A DNA stretch of 33,824 nucleotides from Saprospiraceae bacterium (GCA_027488135.1 JAIYCH010000095.1:1-33824); one strand, 5' to 3'; positions 1 through 7,967 are shown, numbered from the stretch's first letter. Notes: generated by a model from the letters alone, not told the origin. Made by a program: numbers and translations.

Positions 1-113
1 CTTCCTTCAGATTCCACCTCACGATGGACACCCTTGCCTTAAGCTAGTGGTTGGCGATTACATACCCCCACAGTGGACTTGCACCACCTAGTTGATTGCC
101 ATGCACGGCACAC
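1..113 (-). mobile_element. Class C group II intron, 5' end (domain I), truncated by window edge
   Basis: Read on the minus strand, the segment begins GTGTGCC at position 113 and runs off the left edge. It ends in the blocks AAGGGTGTCC and GTGGAATCTGAAGGAAG. These agree with the 5' end of class IIC introns such as the Oceanobacillus iheyensis intron as I remember it: GTGTGCC...GCATGG start, then AAGGGTGTCC and GGAATCTGAAGGAAG in domain I. The intron start lies one base beyond the T-run of the exbD terminator (118-148), in the same orientation as the gene. That is the known target preference of class IIC introns. The intron-encoded reverse transcriptase and domains II-VI would lie to the left of the window and are not visible. 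No protein-coding gene is supported here. Confidence 0.85.
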
Positions 114-117
114 CAAA

Positions 118-148
118 AAAAGCCTTGCATTTAAAATGCAAGGCTTTT
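118..148. terminator. Intrinsic terminator of the exbB-exbD operon (intron target)
   Basis: A 15-bp perfect inverted repeat has arms at 118-132 and 134-148. The GC-rich core is GCCTTGCAT/ATGCAAGGC, with A/T flanks. On the minus strand the stem ends in a run of seven Ts (121 down to 115). It lies 18 bp past the stop codon of the minus-strand ExbD gene. A group II intron begins immediately beyond its T-run. Confidence 0.85.
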
Positions 149-166
149 AAAAGTTTTACCTCTAAA

Positions 167-634
167 TTACTCAGGTCTCTTTTTAGCCGAGTAATTTATT
201 TTGAGTTGGTTGGCCTTTCTCAGTTCCGTTTTTACATCCTGAACAATACCCATTGTTATTTTTCCATCAGCTCTGATGGAAGTGGTAATTTTAGATCTTT
301 GTGCTTCCGGAATTTTAACGCGGAAACGCTCCAGGAAAATAGGAATTTCATTTACATCAGAAAACTTATCCCCTAATTGTAATCTTGGTTTAGTACCGTA
401 GGTAGCTTTATATTTCTCCACTGGTCTTCCAATATACAAATAATTTACAAGGGATTTGTCCTCCAACTTGGTAAGTTGTGTAGCGAAGGGGGTAGCCACC
501 TTCACCATCAATTCTGAATCACGTAATTTTGTAACCACCATGAAGAAGAACAACAACATGAAAACGATATCGGGTAACGAGGCCGTACTAATAGCCGGCT
601 GAGGCTTCTTTTTTCCTTTTGAAAACTTAGACAT
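167..634 (-). CDS. exbD: ExbD/TolR family biopolymer transport protein (second copy)
   Basis: This 155-residue protein has the ExbD layout: a basic cytoplasmic N-terminus (about 1-19), one membrane helix (about 20-37) and a periplasmic domain. The helix begins LPDIVFMLLFF, which places the conserved proton-carrying aspartate at D22. In the family, ExbD pairs with ExbB to use the proton-motive force to drive TonB or a TonB-like partner. It is the last gene of a four-gene minus-strand operon (ExbB, membrane protein, ExbD, ExbD). It is shorter than, and diverged from, the ExbD just upstream, so the two probably form a heteromeric pair or serve different partners. No tonB gene is visible in the window. 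Assignment to the family is firm; the energised partner is unknown. Confidence 0.9.
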   Translation of the reverse strand: MSKFSKGKKKPQPAISTASLPDIVFMLLFFFMVVTKLRDSELMVKVATPFATQLTKLEDKSLVNYLYIGRPVEKYKATYGTKPRLQLGDKFSDVNEIPIFLERFRVKIPEAQRSKITTSIRADGKITMGIVQDVKTELRKANQLKINYSAKKRPE

Positions 635-700
635 AGTTAATCATTTTGTTCCCACCCTAAGGCGGGAAAATGAGATTGAACGGATAAGGTTCAAATCTAA

Positions 701-1258
701 TTATTTTTCTTCTCCAAAATTAGTAGGTTCAGCTTCTGATAAAACCATCGGGATTTCATCCTTTATAGATTTTCTCCAAGCAAGGGGCAAATCTTCGCTG
801 TATTTAACGCCGTATTTTCTAAGACACATCTCGTCCCAAAGTTCATCATAAGCGGCCTTCAATTCATTATACACACTAACATAGGTCTCATAATTGGTTC
901 CTCTGTCATTTTTTAGTGTAATAATGGCTTTTGTAGGTCTTTCCGAAAGATCCTCCCTTTTAGTTGGATTAACGATAAACTCTTTCGTTTTTTCTCTGAG
1001 CATGGTAATGTCCATAGGTTCTCCTCTTACGAGCAAATCATTTTGGGCATTTACAAGCACGGCAAAAACGTTTCTTGATTTTAACTTAGTAACATCTGGA
1101 TCCTCTTCAGACCAGGGCGGCAATTTTACTGTGATACCTTTATCCTCTGCGATAGTTGTAGTCACGAGAAAGAAAATGAGAAGAAGGAAAGCAATATCAG
1201 CCATAGAGCCTGCATTGATTTCATTACTCATCCTATCTCTGGAATTCTTTTTTGCCAT
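701..1258 (-). CDS. exbD: ExbD/TolR family biopolymer transport protein (first copy)
   Basis: This 185-residue protein has a charged N-terminus, a single membrane helix starting around residue 19 with the conserved aspartate D21 (MADIAFLLLIFF), and a periplasmic domain. The domain has a Bacteroidota-type charged extension at its C-terminus, including about 140-185. It starts 8 bp after the membrane-protein gene and is followed by a second ExbD 66 bp downstream, so all are probably one transcript with ExbB. In the family it forms the proton channel with ExbB in the inner membrane. Two non-identical ExbD copies behind one ExbB are common in Bacteroidota. Confidence 0.9.
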   Translation of the reverse strand: MAKKNSRDRMSNEINAGSMADIAFLLLIFFLVTTTIAEDKGITVKLPPWSEEDPDVTKLKSRNVFAVLVNAQNDLLVRGEPMDITMLREKTKEFIVNPTKREDLSERPTKAIITLKNDRGTNYETYVSVYNELKAAYDELWDEMCLRKYGVKYSEDLPLAWRKSIKDEIPMVLSEAEPTNFGEEK

Positions 1259-1266
1259 GAACTAAA

Positions 1267-1740
1267 TTATTTGAAAAAGTTACGAATTTCACTTAACACA
1301 AATACTACGATTGCGATAGCACACATAATCAATGAGGTAGTGATAGATCCACCAATAAATTGAAGGGCAAAAGGTGAAACTCCGCCAACTTTTTCGACAG
1401 TATTAGCCATGATACCTGTTACTTCACTAGGTGCTGCGACTATCGTTGCTACATAAACTCCAGTGAGCACTAAAAGGGCTAAAAGACCTTTAAATGATTC
1501 TTTGAAATTCATTGCAACTTGAAAGACACCGAAAAACAAAAGCAGAACCACTGATAAAACAGTGAGAAGCAAAGAAGCCACCAAACCAAAATCAAAAATA
1601 GTAGTCTTACGCTGTTCTTCGAGTGGAAGGGCTGAGAATTCTTCTAATCCTCCGGCTGCGATAGCAAAGAAAATCACCGTAATCAGAGTTCCCACACCAA
1701 AGGCCAATGCCTGTCCGTTTTTGGCTAGAAATTTATACAT
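1267..1740 (-). CDS. Small four-helix membrane protein of the ExbB-ExbD operon, function unknown
   Basis: The 157-residue protein has about four hydrophobic segments: roughly 10-30, 48-72, 83-102 and 125-152. A short hydrophilic, acidic stretch (about 32-45) lies between the first and second. No catalytic motif is visible. It lies between ExbB (14 bp upstream) and ExbD (8 bp downstream) on the minus strand. I know similar uncharacterised membrane proteins from Bacteroidota ExbB-ExbD-ExbD operons but cannot name a family. The location suggests an accessory subunit of the proton-channel complex; this is inference from position only. Confidence 0.75.
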   Translation of the reverse strand: MYKFLAKNGQALAFGVGTLITVIFFAIAAGGLEEFSALPLEEQRKTTIFDFGLVASLLLTVLSVVLLLFFGVFQVAMNFKESFKGLLALLVLTGVYVATIVAAPSEVTGIMANTVEKVGGVSPFALQFIGGSITTSLIMCAIAIVVFVLSEIRNFFK

Positions 1741-1754
1741 AAGGTGGGGATTAA

Positions 1755-2588
1755 TTATTTTTTGAAAATATTGTTTTCGGTCATGATATCTAATAAACCA
1801 ATAGATGAATCTTCCATCTTGTTTACAATACCGTCAATTTTACTTACGATATAATTGTAAAAAATTTGAAGAATAATCGCAACTACAAGACCAAATACTG
1901 TAGTTAAAAGGGCCACTTTAATACCACCCGCAACGACTGAAGGAGATAAGTCACCTACTTCCTCAATACGGTCAAATGCCTGAACCATACCCACAACCGT
2001 TCCTAAGAACCCAAGCATCGGGGCAAGAGCGATAAATAAAGAAATCCAGATAAGACCATTTTCCAAAAGTCCCATTTGAACGCTTCCGTAAGCAACGATT
2101 GATTTCTCAACGCCTTCAGGACCATTATCCTTGTTTTTAAGACCTTCATAAAGGATACTTGCTGTAGGACCAGGAGTTGCTTTACACACATCCATAGCAC
2201 CATTAACATCACCTCCTTTTAACTTCTCATTAATTCTACCTAGTAATTTGTCTGTATTGACAGATGCAATATTCAACGTGATTACACGCTCAATACAAAA
2301 TGCCAATCCCAAAATTAAAGGGAATAAAATGATACTCATAAAGCGCCAATCACCATCGATAAAGTACTTCTTAAGCAACTGGTAACCACCAATTTCAGCA
2401 ACAGTTTCTTCTGCTACCACTGGAGCGGCCTCCTCGGCTGGCGCAGCTTCTTCAGCTGGTGCAGCCTCTTCAGCTGGAGCAGCTTGTTCAGTACTTTCGG
2501 TTGCGGTAGCGTCTTGCGCAAATACTGCATTATTCGTGGCGAATGAAGCCAATCCTAGAATAAGCAATAGAACAAACAAATTTCGCAT
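1755..2588 (-). CDS. exbB: ExbB/TolQ/MotA family proton-channel protein with secreted Ala-Pro-Glu linker
   Basis: With the ATG at 2588 the protein has 277 residues; a TTG two codons upstream is less likely. Residues 1-24 look like a signal peptide. They are followed by an acidic linker with three exact AAPAEE repeats (about 36-53). A first membrane helix lies around 85-103. The MotA/TolQ/ExbB core follows, with a pair of helices (about 178-200 and 215-245), including the GFLGTVVGM motif of the family. In the complex, a pentamer of ExbB surrounds ExbD and conducts protons. It is the first gene of the minus-strand operon. The signal peptide and Ala/Pro/Glu linker are extra to the E. coli protein but frequent in Bacteroidota homologues. 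Confidence 0.9.
   Translation of the reverse strand: MRNLFVLLLILGLASFATNNAVFAQDATATESTEQAAPAEEAAPAEEAAPAEEAAPVVAEETVAEIGGYQLLKKYFIDGDWRFMSIILFPLILGLAFCIERVITLNIASVNTDKLLGRINEKLKGGDVNGAMDVCKATPGPTASILYEGLKNKDNGPEGVEKSIVAYGSVQMGLLENGLIWISLFIALAPMLGFLGTVVGMVQAFDRIEEVGDLSPSVVAGGIKVALLTTVFGLVVAIILQIFYNYIVSKIDGIVNKMEDSSIGLLDIMTENNIFKK
2430..2483 (-). repeat. Three tandem 18-bp units encoding AAPAEE in exbB
   Basis: Three consecutive units each encode AAPAEE. They are followed by a broken unit (AAPVVAEE). The units differ at synonymous positions, so the protein repeat is older than any recent slippage event. The repeat makes a flexible, acidic periplasmic spacer between the signal peptide and the first membrane helix. 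Confidence 0.8.
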
Positions 2589-2641
2589 AATCAATAAGGT
2601 TTTTAACGTTTGTTTTCCAAAATAAAATTTAACAAAAAAAG

Positions 2642-2729
2642 CGGAGAGAGAGGGATTCGAACCCTCGATACCCGATTAAGGTATACACGCTTTCCAGGCG
2701 TGCCTCTTCAACCACTCGAGCACCTCTCC
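2642..2729 (-). tRNA. tRNA-Ser(GGA)
   Basis: The minus strand folds as a class II tRNA. The acceptor stem is GGAGAGG paired to TCTCTCC with a terminal G-U. The anticodon stem is CACGC/GCGTG with loop CTGGAAA, giving anticodon GGA. There is a long variable arm (TATACCTTAATCGGGTAT). The T arm is GAGGG-TTCGAAT-CCCTC. The discriminator base is G, as expected for serine. The 3' CCA is not encoded. It lies upstream of exbB on the same strand, about 50 bp away. Confidence 0.95.
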
Positions 2730-2822
2730 CTAGAGCAAGATACTAGACATTGTCTCCGCATGTGACAAAAATAATCAAACATGAATTGAAAACAAGTAAT
2801 TAGGCAAAAAAAAAACAGATTT

Positions 2823-3593
2823 TCAAAAACAATTATTAAAAATGCGTTTTGAATTATTAGAAAATGCCTCACTTATGGCTACAGCACTCACTTTTAGGTC
2901 ATCTGATATTTTTTCTAAAATAAAGGTCAAATATGCTGATTCATTTCTTTTTCCTCTCTTTGGAACGGGCGATAAATAGGGTGCATCGGTTTCAAACACA
3001 AAATGATCTAATCCTATGTCTTCAATCACCTCCCCTATTTTTACATTTTTATAGGTTGAAACACCCCCAATGCCCATACTTAACCCTAAATCTCTTATTC
3101 TTCTGGCCTGTTCTACACTCCCTGAAAAACAATGAAAAACACCGTCAATACCTAAATTTTCCCGTTCAAGTAGGTAAATCGCCTCATCAGTGGCATTTCT
3201 TGAATGGATACTAACCGGCAAATTCAACGTTTTAGCCCATTTACATTGCTCAATAAATGCATCCTCCTGCTCCTTTTTAAAGGTTTTGTCCCAAAAAAAA
3301 TCTAAGCCTATTTCACCTATACCATAAAAGGTGTGTTTTTCTAACCATTTACCCGCTATTTCCAATTTTGATTTATAATCTGAATGTATAGAACAAGGAT
3401 GAATACCCATCATCGGTTTACATAAACCACCGCTTTCTATTTCTAATTTCAACATAATTTCAATGGTATCAACATCTACATTAGGAATTAAAATAAGAGA
3501 GACGCCTGCATCTTTTGCACGTATTAACATTTCTGATCTATCTGAATCATAAACCTTATCATACAGATGGGCGTGGGTGTCAATTAATTCCAT
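2823..3593 (-). CDS. tatD: TatD family metal-dependent hydrolase (DNase)
   Basis: From the ATG at 3593 (MELIDTHAHL) the protein is 256 residues, the usual TatD length. The open frame continues 30 codons upstream but that part is low-complexity and unlike the family. TIM-barrel metal ligands are visible in order: the DTHAH motif (D5, H7, H9), GEIGLDF, a histidine in the SIHSRNA block, HCFSGS, and FETDAPYLSP near the C-terminus. The family are 3'-5' exonucleases or deoxyribonucleases and uncharacterised phosphoesterases. It is transcribed alone, divergently from the RNase H gene. The exact substrate is not deducible. Confidence 0.92.
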   Translation of the reverse strand: MELIDTHAHLYDKVYDSDRSEMLIRAKDAGVSLILIPNVDVDTIEIMLKLEIESGGLCKPMMGIHPCSIHSDYKSKLEIAGKWLEKHTFYGIGEIGLDFFWDKTFKKEQEDAFIEQCKWAKTLNLPVSIHSRNATDEAIYLLERENLGIDGVFHCFSGSVEQARRIRDLGLSMGIGGVSTYKNVKIGEVIEDIGLDHFVFETDAPYLSPVPKRGKRNESAYLTFILEKISDDLKVSAVAISEAFSNNSKRIFNNCF

Positions 3594-3729
3594 TTTTATA
3601 TTTTTTGCAAATATGAATAAATGTGTCGTTCTAACCATTAAAAATGGAAGGTAAAAATCAATTCTCTTGTTTTTTATCCTCAACCTTATGAATTAATTAA
3701 TAATTTTATCATTTTGCAAAAAAAATAAA

Positions 3730-4362
3730 ATGGCTAAGGTCAAGTATTATGTGGTCTGGAAAGGACGGAAGCCTGGAATTTATAAGGATTGGGCAACTTG
3801 TAAAAAAATGGTGGACGGTTTCGATGGAGCTTCCTTTAAAAGTTTCACCTCTCTACTAGAAGCTGAAAATGCTTACGGATCAAAATCTGGCGCAGTTTCG
3901 AGTCCAATACAGAGCCTAAAGTCAAGCTCAAAATCAACTCTCTCTTCAAAAAAAACCGTTATCCTAACGCCAAGTATCTCTGTTGATGCAGCTTGCAGTG
4001 GAAATCCGGGTGTAATGGAATATCAAGGAGTAGATACCCACACTAAAGAAGTCCTTTTTCACAAAAAATATCCACTGGGCACTAATAACATAGGTGAGTT
4101 TTTAGCTCTCGTGCATGGATTAGCCTTTTTAAAGAAAAACGGCAGTGATATTCCTATTTATTCAGACTCTGTGAATGCATTATTGTGGATTAAAAATAAA
4201 AAATGCAAAACAACCCTGGTTAAAAATAATAAAACTACAGAGCTATTTGAAACCATAGCCAGAGCTGAAGAATGGTTGAAAAATAACACATGGAAAAACC
4301 AGCTTATTAAGTGGGAAACTGAAAGATGGGGAGAAATTCCTGCTGATTTTGGAAGAAAATGA
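3730..4362 (+). CDS. Ribonuclease H with N-terminal viroplasmin (hybrid-binding) domain
   Basis: Residues 3-48 form the caulimovirus-viroplasmin/RNase H1 hybrid-binding domain (KYYVVWKGRKPGIY...W..C). A serine-rich linker covers about 51-76. The RNase H fold follows (about 80-210). The catalytic carboxylates can be placed at D86 (VDAACSGNPG), E123 (NIGEFLAL), D146 (YSDS) and D206 (PADFGRK). The enzyme cuts RNA in RNA-DNA hybrids. The 210-residue length fits bacterial RNase H1 of the viroplasmin type. It converges on def with only 5 bp between the two stop codons, and a hairpin covers both stops. Confidence 0.92.
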   Translation: MAKVKYYVVWKGRKPGIYKDWATCKKMVDGFDGASFKSFTSLLEAENAYGSKSGAVSSPIQSLKSSSKSTLSSKKTVILTPSISVDAACSGNPGVMEYQGVDTHTKEVLFHKKYPLGTNNIGEFLALVHGLAFLKKNGSDIPIYSDSVNALLWIKNKKCKTTLVKNNKTTELFETIARAEEWLKNNTWKNQLIKWETERWGEIPADFGRK

Positions 4363-4391
4363 GGCGCTTATTTAACCACAAACCTCATTTT
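4356..4391. terminator. Candidate bidirectional terminator spanning the rnh/def stop codons
   Basis: A 9-bp inverted repeat AAAATGAGG (4356-4364) / CCTCATTTT (4383-4391) has an 18-base loop. The TGA of the RNase H gene is inside the left arm and the def stop is in the loop. The A/T ends of each arm supply a short T-run in both directions. The stem is weak and the loop long, so this is a candidate only. Confidence 0.45.
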
Positions 4392-4931
4392 ATAATCACA
4401 ACTTACTTTACCCTTTTTGATATTCTCCAATTTACCCCGTAAAATTATTTTTCGTGCTGGCGACAGATATTCCACAAATAGTTTGCCCTCAATATGATCG
4501 TATTCATGCTGAATAACGCGGGCTTCCATCCCCTCAAAAACGCCCACTTTAGGTTCAAAATTTTCGTCCATATAACTAATTTTTACCCCTGACTTTCTTT
4601 CTACCTCTCCTCTTACATCTGGGATACTTAAACAACCCTCCTCATAAGACCAGGTATTTCCAAACTCCTCAATGATCACTGGATTTATAAAAACAGTTTT
4701 AATACCCGTTAGACTTTCCTCCTTTTTTTTGTCTTTCATCTGCTTGGTATCCACGATAAACAATCTAATCGGTTTACCTATCTGAGGTGCTGCCAATCCA
4801 ATACCTGAAGCTTCATACATGGTTTCCCACATATTCTCAATAATTTCTTTAAGTTCAGGATAATCCTTTGTTATAGGTTCAGCTTTTTTGTTCAGCACCG
4901 GTTGGCCAAAGGCAAATACAGGTAAAATCAT
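4368..4931 (-). CDS. def: Peptide deformylase
   Basis: The protein is 187 residues. All three deformylase motifs are present: GxGxAAxQ at 43-50 (GIGLAAPQ), EGCLS at 98-102 with metal ligand C100, and HExxH at 142-146 (HEYDH) with H142, E143 and H146. The N-terminus MILPVFAFGQPVL fits the usual deformylase start, which supports the chosen ATG. The enzyme removes the formyl group from the initiator methionine of new proteins and is essential in most bacteria. It lies 24 bp downstream of ruvX on the minus strand and is probably co-transcribed with it. Confidence 0.97.
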   Translation of the reverse strand: MILPVFAFGQPVLNKKAEPITKDYPELKEIIENMWETMYEASGIGLAAPQIGKPIRLFIVDTKQMKDKKKEESLTGIKTVFINPVIIEEFGNTWSYEEGCLSIPDVRGEVERKSGVKISYMDENFEPKVGVFEGMEARVIQHEYDHIEGKLFVEYLSPARKIILRGKLENIKKGKVSCDYKMRFVVK

Positions 4932-4955
4932 AGTCGTTCCGTATAAAATTAATTT

Positions 4956-5408
4956 TTATAAAAATGCAGGAGTGGGTTTGTTCACAGAAGAAACATTTCT
5001 TTTCCTTTCCATAAAAGCATCTAAAATAATGGCAGCCGCTACCCTGTCAACGATACCCTTTTCCCTTCTTTTCTTTTTCCCAATACCGCTGGCCAAAATG
5101 GTATCTTTTGCTTCAACTGAACTGAATCGTTCATCTTGAAGAAACACAGGTATGGATGGAAAAAGCTGCTGTATCTTTTTTCCTATTTGCATAATTTCAC
5201 CATGTGTTTGTGCGGGATTGCCATCGGGGTAGAATGGCTCTCCTAAAACGATGGCTTCAACTTCTTCAGTTAAAATATAATTAGACAAAAAGGCAAAAAA
5301 ATCCTTGTTGGTCAACGTGCACAGACCCGACGAAATAATCTGTAATGGATCAGTTACCGCCATACCAACCCTTTTTGATCCATAATCAACACCAATAATT
5401 CTAGCCAA
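4956..5408 (-). CDS. ruvX: Putative pre-16S rRNA nuclease / Holliday junction resolvase family (YqgF/RuvX)
   Basis: The RNase H-like YqgF fold starts at the strand ARIIGVDYGSKRVG, with catalytic D8. Next come IVLGEPFYPDG, the block LQDERFSSVEA with its conserved acidic residues, and the terminal VDRVAAAIIL with another aspartate. I choose the TTG at 5408 (150 residues). Upstream codons encode low-complexity sequence, and a -7-like box (5424-5431) lies inside the longer frame. In E. coli YqgF acts in 16S rRNA 5' processing. It precedes def and is divergent from manA, with about 60 bp between starts. Confidence 0.9.
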   Translation of the reverse strand: MARIIGVDYGSKRVGMAVTDPLQIISSGLCTLTNKDFFAFLSNYILTEEVEAIVLGEPFYPDGNPAQTHGEIMQIGKKIQQLFPSIPVFLQDERFSSVEAKDTILASGIGKKKRREKGIVDRVAAAIILDAFMERKRNVSSVNKPTPAFL

Positions 5409-5423
5409 TTCAAATAATTTTCG

Positions 5424-5458
5424 CAAATTTAACGAATTTATAGCAAATTTGAAGCAAA
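5424..5458 (-). promoter_or_regulatory. Candidate promoter of ruvX-def
   Basis: Minus-strand TAAATTTG (5431 down to 5424) matches the Bacteroidota -7 consensus TAnnTTTG. A TTTG at 5458-5455 gives a 23-base spacer. The box ends 16 bases before the TTG start at 5408, implying a very short leader. Its position supports the short form of RuvX. Confidence 0.4.
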
Positions 5459-5468
5459 TAATACTAAT

Positions 5469-6683
5469 ATGATAAAACAGATAAAAGGTTTTGTTCAACA
5501 TTATGCCTGGGGTGGGTATCATTTTCTTCCTTCAATATTATCAATTGATAATAACGAAAGAAAGCCCTTCGCAGAACTTTGGTTTGGGGATCATTCTGGT
5601 GGAACCTCCCCACTTATTCGTAACCATCAAAAAGAAGAGAATCTCAGGCAGTTCATCGATTTGAATCCAACCTCTCTTTTAGGCGAAAAAACATATATAA
5701 AAGATGGGGGACGCCTCCCCTTTCTTCTGAAGATTCTGGATGTTCACAAAATGTTGTCTATTCAGGCCCATCCATCAAAAGAAGCCGCTGTTAAAGGTTT
5801 CAATGATGAAAATAATAGACAAATTCCATTAAATGCTCCACATAGGGTTTTCAAAGATCAGAATCCAAAACCTGAAATGATGGTCGCCCTGTCACCGTTT
5901 TGGCTTTTACATGGATTTTTACCCGCTGAAAAAGCAGCTGAACAATTAGACATGGTGCCTTCATTAAAAGAATTTTCATCCATTTTTAAAACAGAGGGTA
6001 TTAAAAATGGGTATCAAAAATGGATGGAACTGCCCCAAAATGATATAGATAAAATATTGGCTCCTTTGCGAAAATCGTTGCTTGATAAGCCCGACACATC
6101 TCTGCAAAAAACTTCTCCTGATTTTTGGGCAAAAAAGGCCTTCCATGATTTTAGTCGTGAGGATGGACATTTGGATAGAGGCATTTTTTCGATATATGTG
6201 ATGAATATTGTTCATCTTCAACCCGGAGAAGCTATTTTTCAGGATTCAGGACTTCTGCATGCTTATCTGGAGGGTTCTAATATCGAATTAATGGTCAATT
6301 CTGATAATGTATTCAGAGGAGGACTTACTGATAAGTATATGGATATTCCGCTGCTTCTTGATCATTTAGACTTCAATCCTACCTTACCCAACATTCTAAA
6401 ACCCGCAGTTATTAATGAAAATGAAAAAAAATTTATCATACCCTCCACCGATTTTGAACTTAAGGAATATGAGTTGCAGAAAGGTGATGAATTAATCATT
6501 GAATCATCGGAGGGTCCGTCTATTATATTATGTCTCCATGGAAGCATTTGTCTTAAGACAGAGGATACCTTACCTATAACTTCCGGTGAGGCCTTTTTCA
6601 TTGCACACAACACTAAAATACATTTGGAACAAAAAGGGGAAGAAAGCGCTGTTTTATTTAAAGCAGGCATCCCAACCTTTTAA
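5469..6683 (+). CDS. manA: Mannose-6-phosphate isomerase, class I
   Basis: The 404-residue protein matches class I phosphomannose isomerase end to end. Zinc ligands are visible as Q99 and H101 (IQAHP), E136 (KPEM) and H264 (GLLHAYLEG). It also has the KPFAELWFGDH block and the DNVFRGGLTDKYMD signature with its arginine. It interconverts fructose-6-phosphate and mannose-6-phosphate, the entry to GDP-mannose and mannosylated glycans. The glycosyltransferase cluster at 14756-18403 could be a consumer of mannose, but nothing in the sequence proves a link. It is transcribed alone, divergently from ruvX. Confidence 0.95.
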   Translation: MIKQIKGFVQHYAWGGYHFLPSILSIDNNERKPFAELWFGDHSGGTSPLIRNHQKEENLRQFIDLNPTSLLGEKTYIKDGGRLPFLLKILDVHKMLSIQAHPSKEAAVKGFNDENNRQIPLNAPHRVFKDQNPKPEMMVALSPFWLLHGFLPAEKAAEQLDMVPSLKEFSSIFKTEGIKNGYQKWMELPQNDIDKILAPLRKSLLDKPDTSLQKTSPDFWAKKAFHDFSREDGHLDRGIFSIYVMNIVHLQPGEAIFQDSGLLHAYLEGSNIELMVNSDNVFRGGLTDKYMDIPLLLDHLDFNPTLPNILKPAVINENEKKFIIPSTDFELKEYELQKGDELIIESSEGPSIILCLHGSICLKTEDTLPITSGEAFFIAHNTKIHLEQKGEESAVLFKAGIPTF

Positions 6684-6819
6684 GGAAAAATTTCTTTAGA
6701 AAGTAAACCCTAACTTGTCGTTATTAATTAACCGCTTAAAACAAAAACCATTTCGTACAAAAAAACATTTAAACATACATAAGGAATTAAAATTTTGTAT
6801 TTTGAATAAAATTTCAAGG

Positions 6820-7788
6820 ATGAACCTCAAGAATATTTTATTTTTCAGTTTTATAATGATGACTTACAGAAGCGTTAGTCAACAGGTAGATCCGTATTCT
6901 TTAGTAATTTTCAGTCCTTTCCAATATAATCCAGCTTACACAGGTTTAGACGATAAAATAACGATACAGGGAAGCTTCCGGGATCAATGGATAAAGATAC
7001 CCGGCAATCCGTCGTCCCGCTATTTTTTAGTAGATGCACCCATCCCAGCCTTAGGATGTGGAATAGGTATAAAAATACAGGAAGATCAATTTGGGGCAAG
7101 CCGGCAAGTATCTCTTGGATTAAACTGGAGTTATTCAAGAACTTTAAGTAAAAATAGTACGCTATCAATAGGTCTTGGTATTGGTAACCAAAGATATAGT
7201 TTAAATGGGGGTATTTTGCGAACGCCAGATGGAAATTACAGCTCAACCAGCATTGATCATCAGGACAATCTTTTGCCCAATGGTGATATTGCTTTAAGTG
7301 GTATGAGTTATGAAGGAGGGATATATTTTAAAACAAACTTTTTTGAGGCGGGACTTTCCGGGTCAAATGTATTACCCATTGTCCTAAATCAAGGTGATTT
7401 TGGCATAACACTACAACCACATTACACCTTTTCATCAAAAGCTTTTATACCAATTACTACGCAATTAATTATACAGCCTGGCATTATCATGAGATATGTA
7501 ATGGGAAATTTGCAACTTGATAGCTACGTTCTGGGGAATATCCGGGAAAAATTCACTTTAGGAACTGGTCTAAGAGGATTTAGCCCCAACACCCTGGACG
7601 GACTAATGACAATGGCTGGAATTCAAATGGCTGAAAATATTTCATTTTATTACACTTACACTATTCCTTTATCTTCTCTGCGGACAGCAACCACTGGAAG
7701 CCACGAAGTAATGTTGAGATATACCATTAACCAAAAATTAGGTAAAGGGATATTACCACCAATTATTTACAATCCAAGAAATTTATAA
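6820..7788 (+). CDS. porP: PorP/SprF family type IX secretion system outer-membrane protein
   Basis: The chosen ATG (6820) yields 322 residues starting with a signal peptide that probably ends at SVS-QQ (about residue 20). The open frame extends 35 codons upstream without family similarity. After the signal comes the family hallmark FSPFQYNPAYTGL and then a beta-barrel pattern of alternating strands (GLGIG.QRY, GLSGSNVLP, GTGLRGF, EVMLRYTI). In P. gingivalis PorP is an outer-membrane partner of the PorK-PorN ring; in Flavobacterium SprF supports SprB secretion. It sits directly before gldK, which mirrors the porPKLMN order. The 179-bp gap contains a separate promoter for gldK. Confidence 0.9.
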   Translation: MNLKNILFFSFIMMTYRSVSQQVDPYSLVIFSPFQYNPAYTGLDDKITIQGSFRDQWIKIPGNPSSRYFLVDAPIPALGCGIGIKIQEDQFGASRQVSLGLNWSYSRTLSKNSTLSIGLGIGNQRYSLNGGILRTPDGNYSSTSIDHQDNLLPNGDIALSGMSYEGGIYFKTNFFEAGLSGSNVLPIVLNQGDFGITLQPHYTFSSKAFIPITTQLIIQPGIIMRYVMGNLQLDSYVLGNIREKFTLGTGLRGFSPNTLDGLMTMAGIQMAENISFYYTYTIPLSSLRTATTGSHEVMLRYTINQKLGKGILPPIIYNPRNL

Positions 7789-7884
7789 ATTACATACATT
7801 TATTATAATAAGAATGTTAAGATGTCGTTTGAATAAAGAATTTGGGTTGCATATAATAAATTGTGCTAAAATAAATAAGTTGTT

Positions 7885-7914
7885 TTTGTAGTACGCCGAA
7901 ACAATCTATCTTTG
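7885..7914 (+). promoter_or_regulatory. Strong Bacteroidota-type promoter of gldKLMN
   Basis: The -33 element TTTG (7885-7888) and the -7 element TATCTTTG (7907-7914) are separated by 18 bases. This matches the TTTG-N(17-23)-TAnnTTTG consensus known for Bacteroidota primary sigma factor. It predicts a leader of roughly 47 bases before the gldK ATG. The leader includes a small CTTCTT/AAGAAG hairpin (7921-7937). The rest of the 7789-7884 gap is AT-rich with no gene. Confidence 0.65.
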
Positions 7915-7967
7915 CTCCCACTTCTTTTTTTAAGAAGAAAATTTTGTAGGAAAACCGAAGTATAAAC

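Noticed and set aside
92..376. Plus-strand open frame over the intron end and exbD
   Set aside because: It is antisense to the intron, terminator and ExbD gene, and encodes no recognisable domain.
3594..3683. 30-codon N-terminal extension of TatD
   Set aside because: It is low-complexity sequence before the canonical MELIDTHAH start; no TatD homologue has it as far as I know.
5409..5522. N-terminal extension of RuvX from the upstream start
   Set aside because: It overlaps the start of divergent manA and a -7-like box and shows no family similarity.
6715..6819. 35-codon upstream extension of PorP
   Set aside because: A signal peptide begins only at the ATG at 6820; the extension is basic and unrelated.
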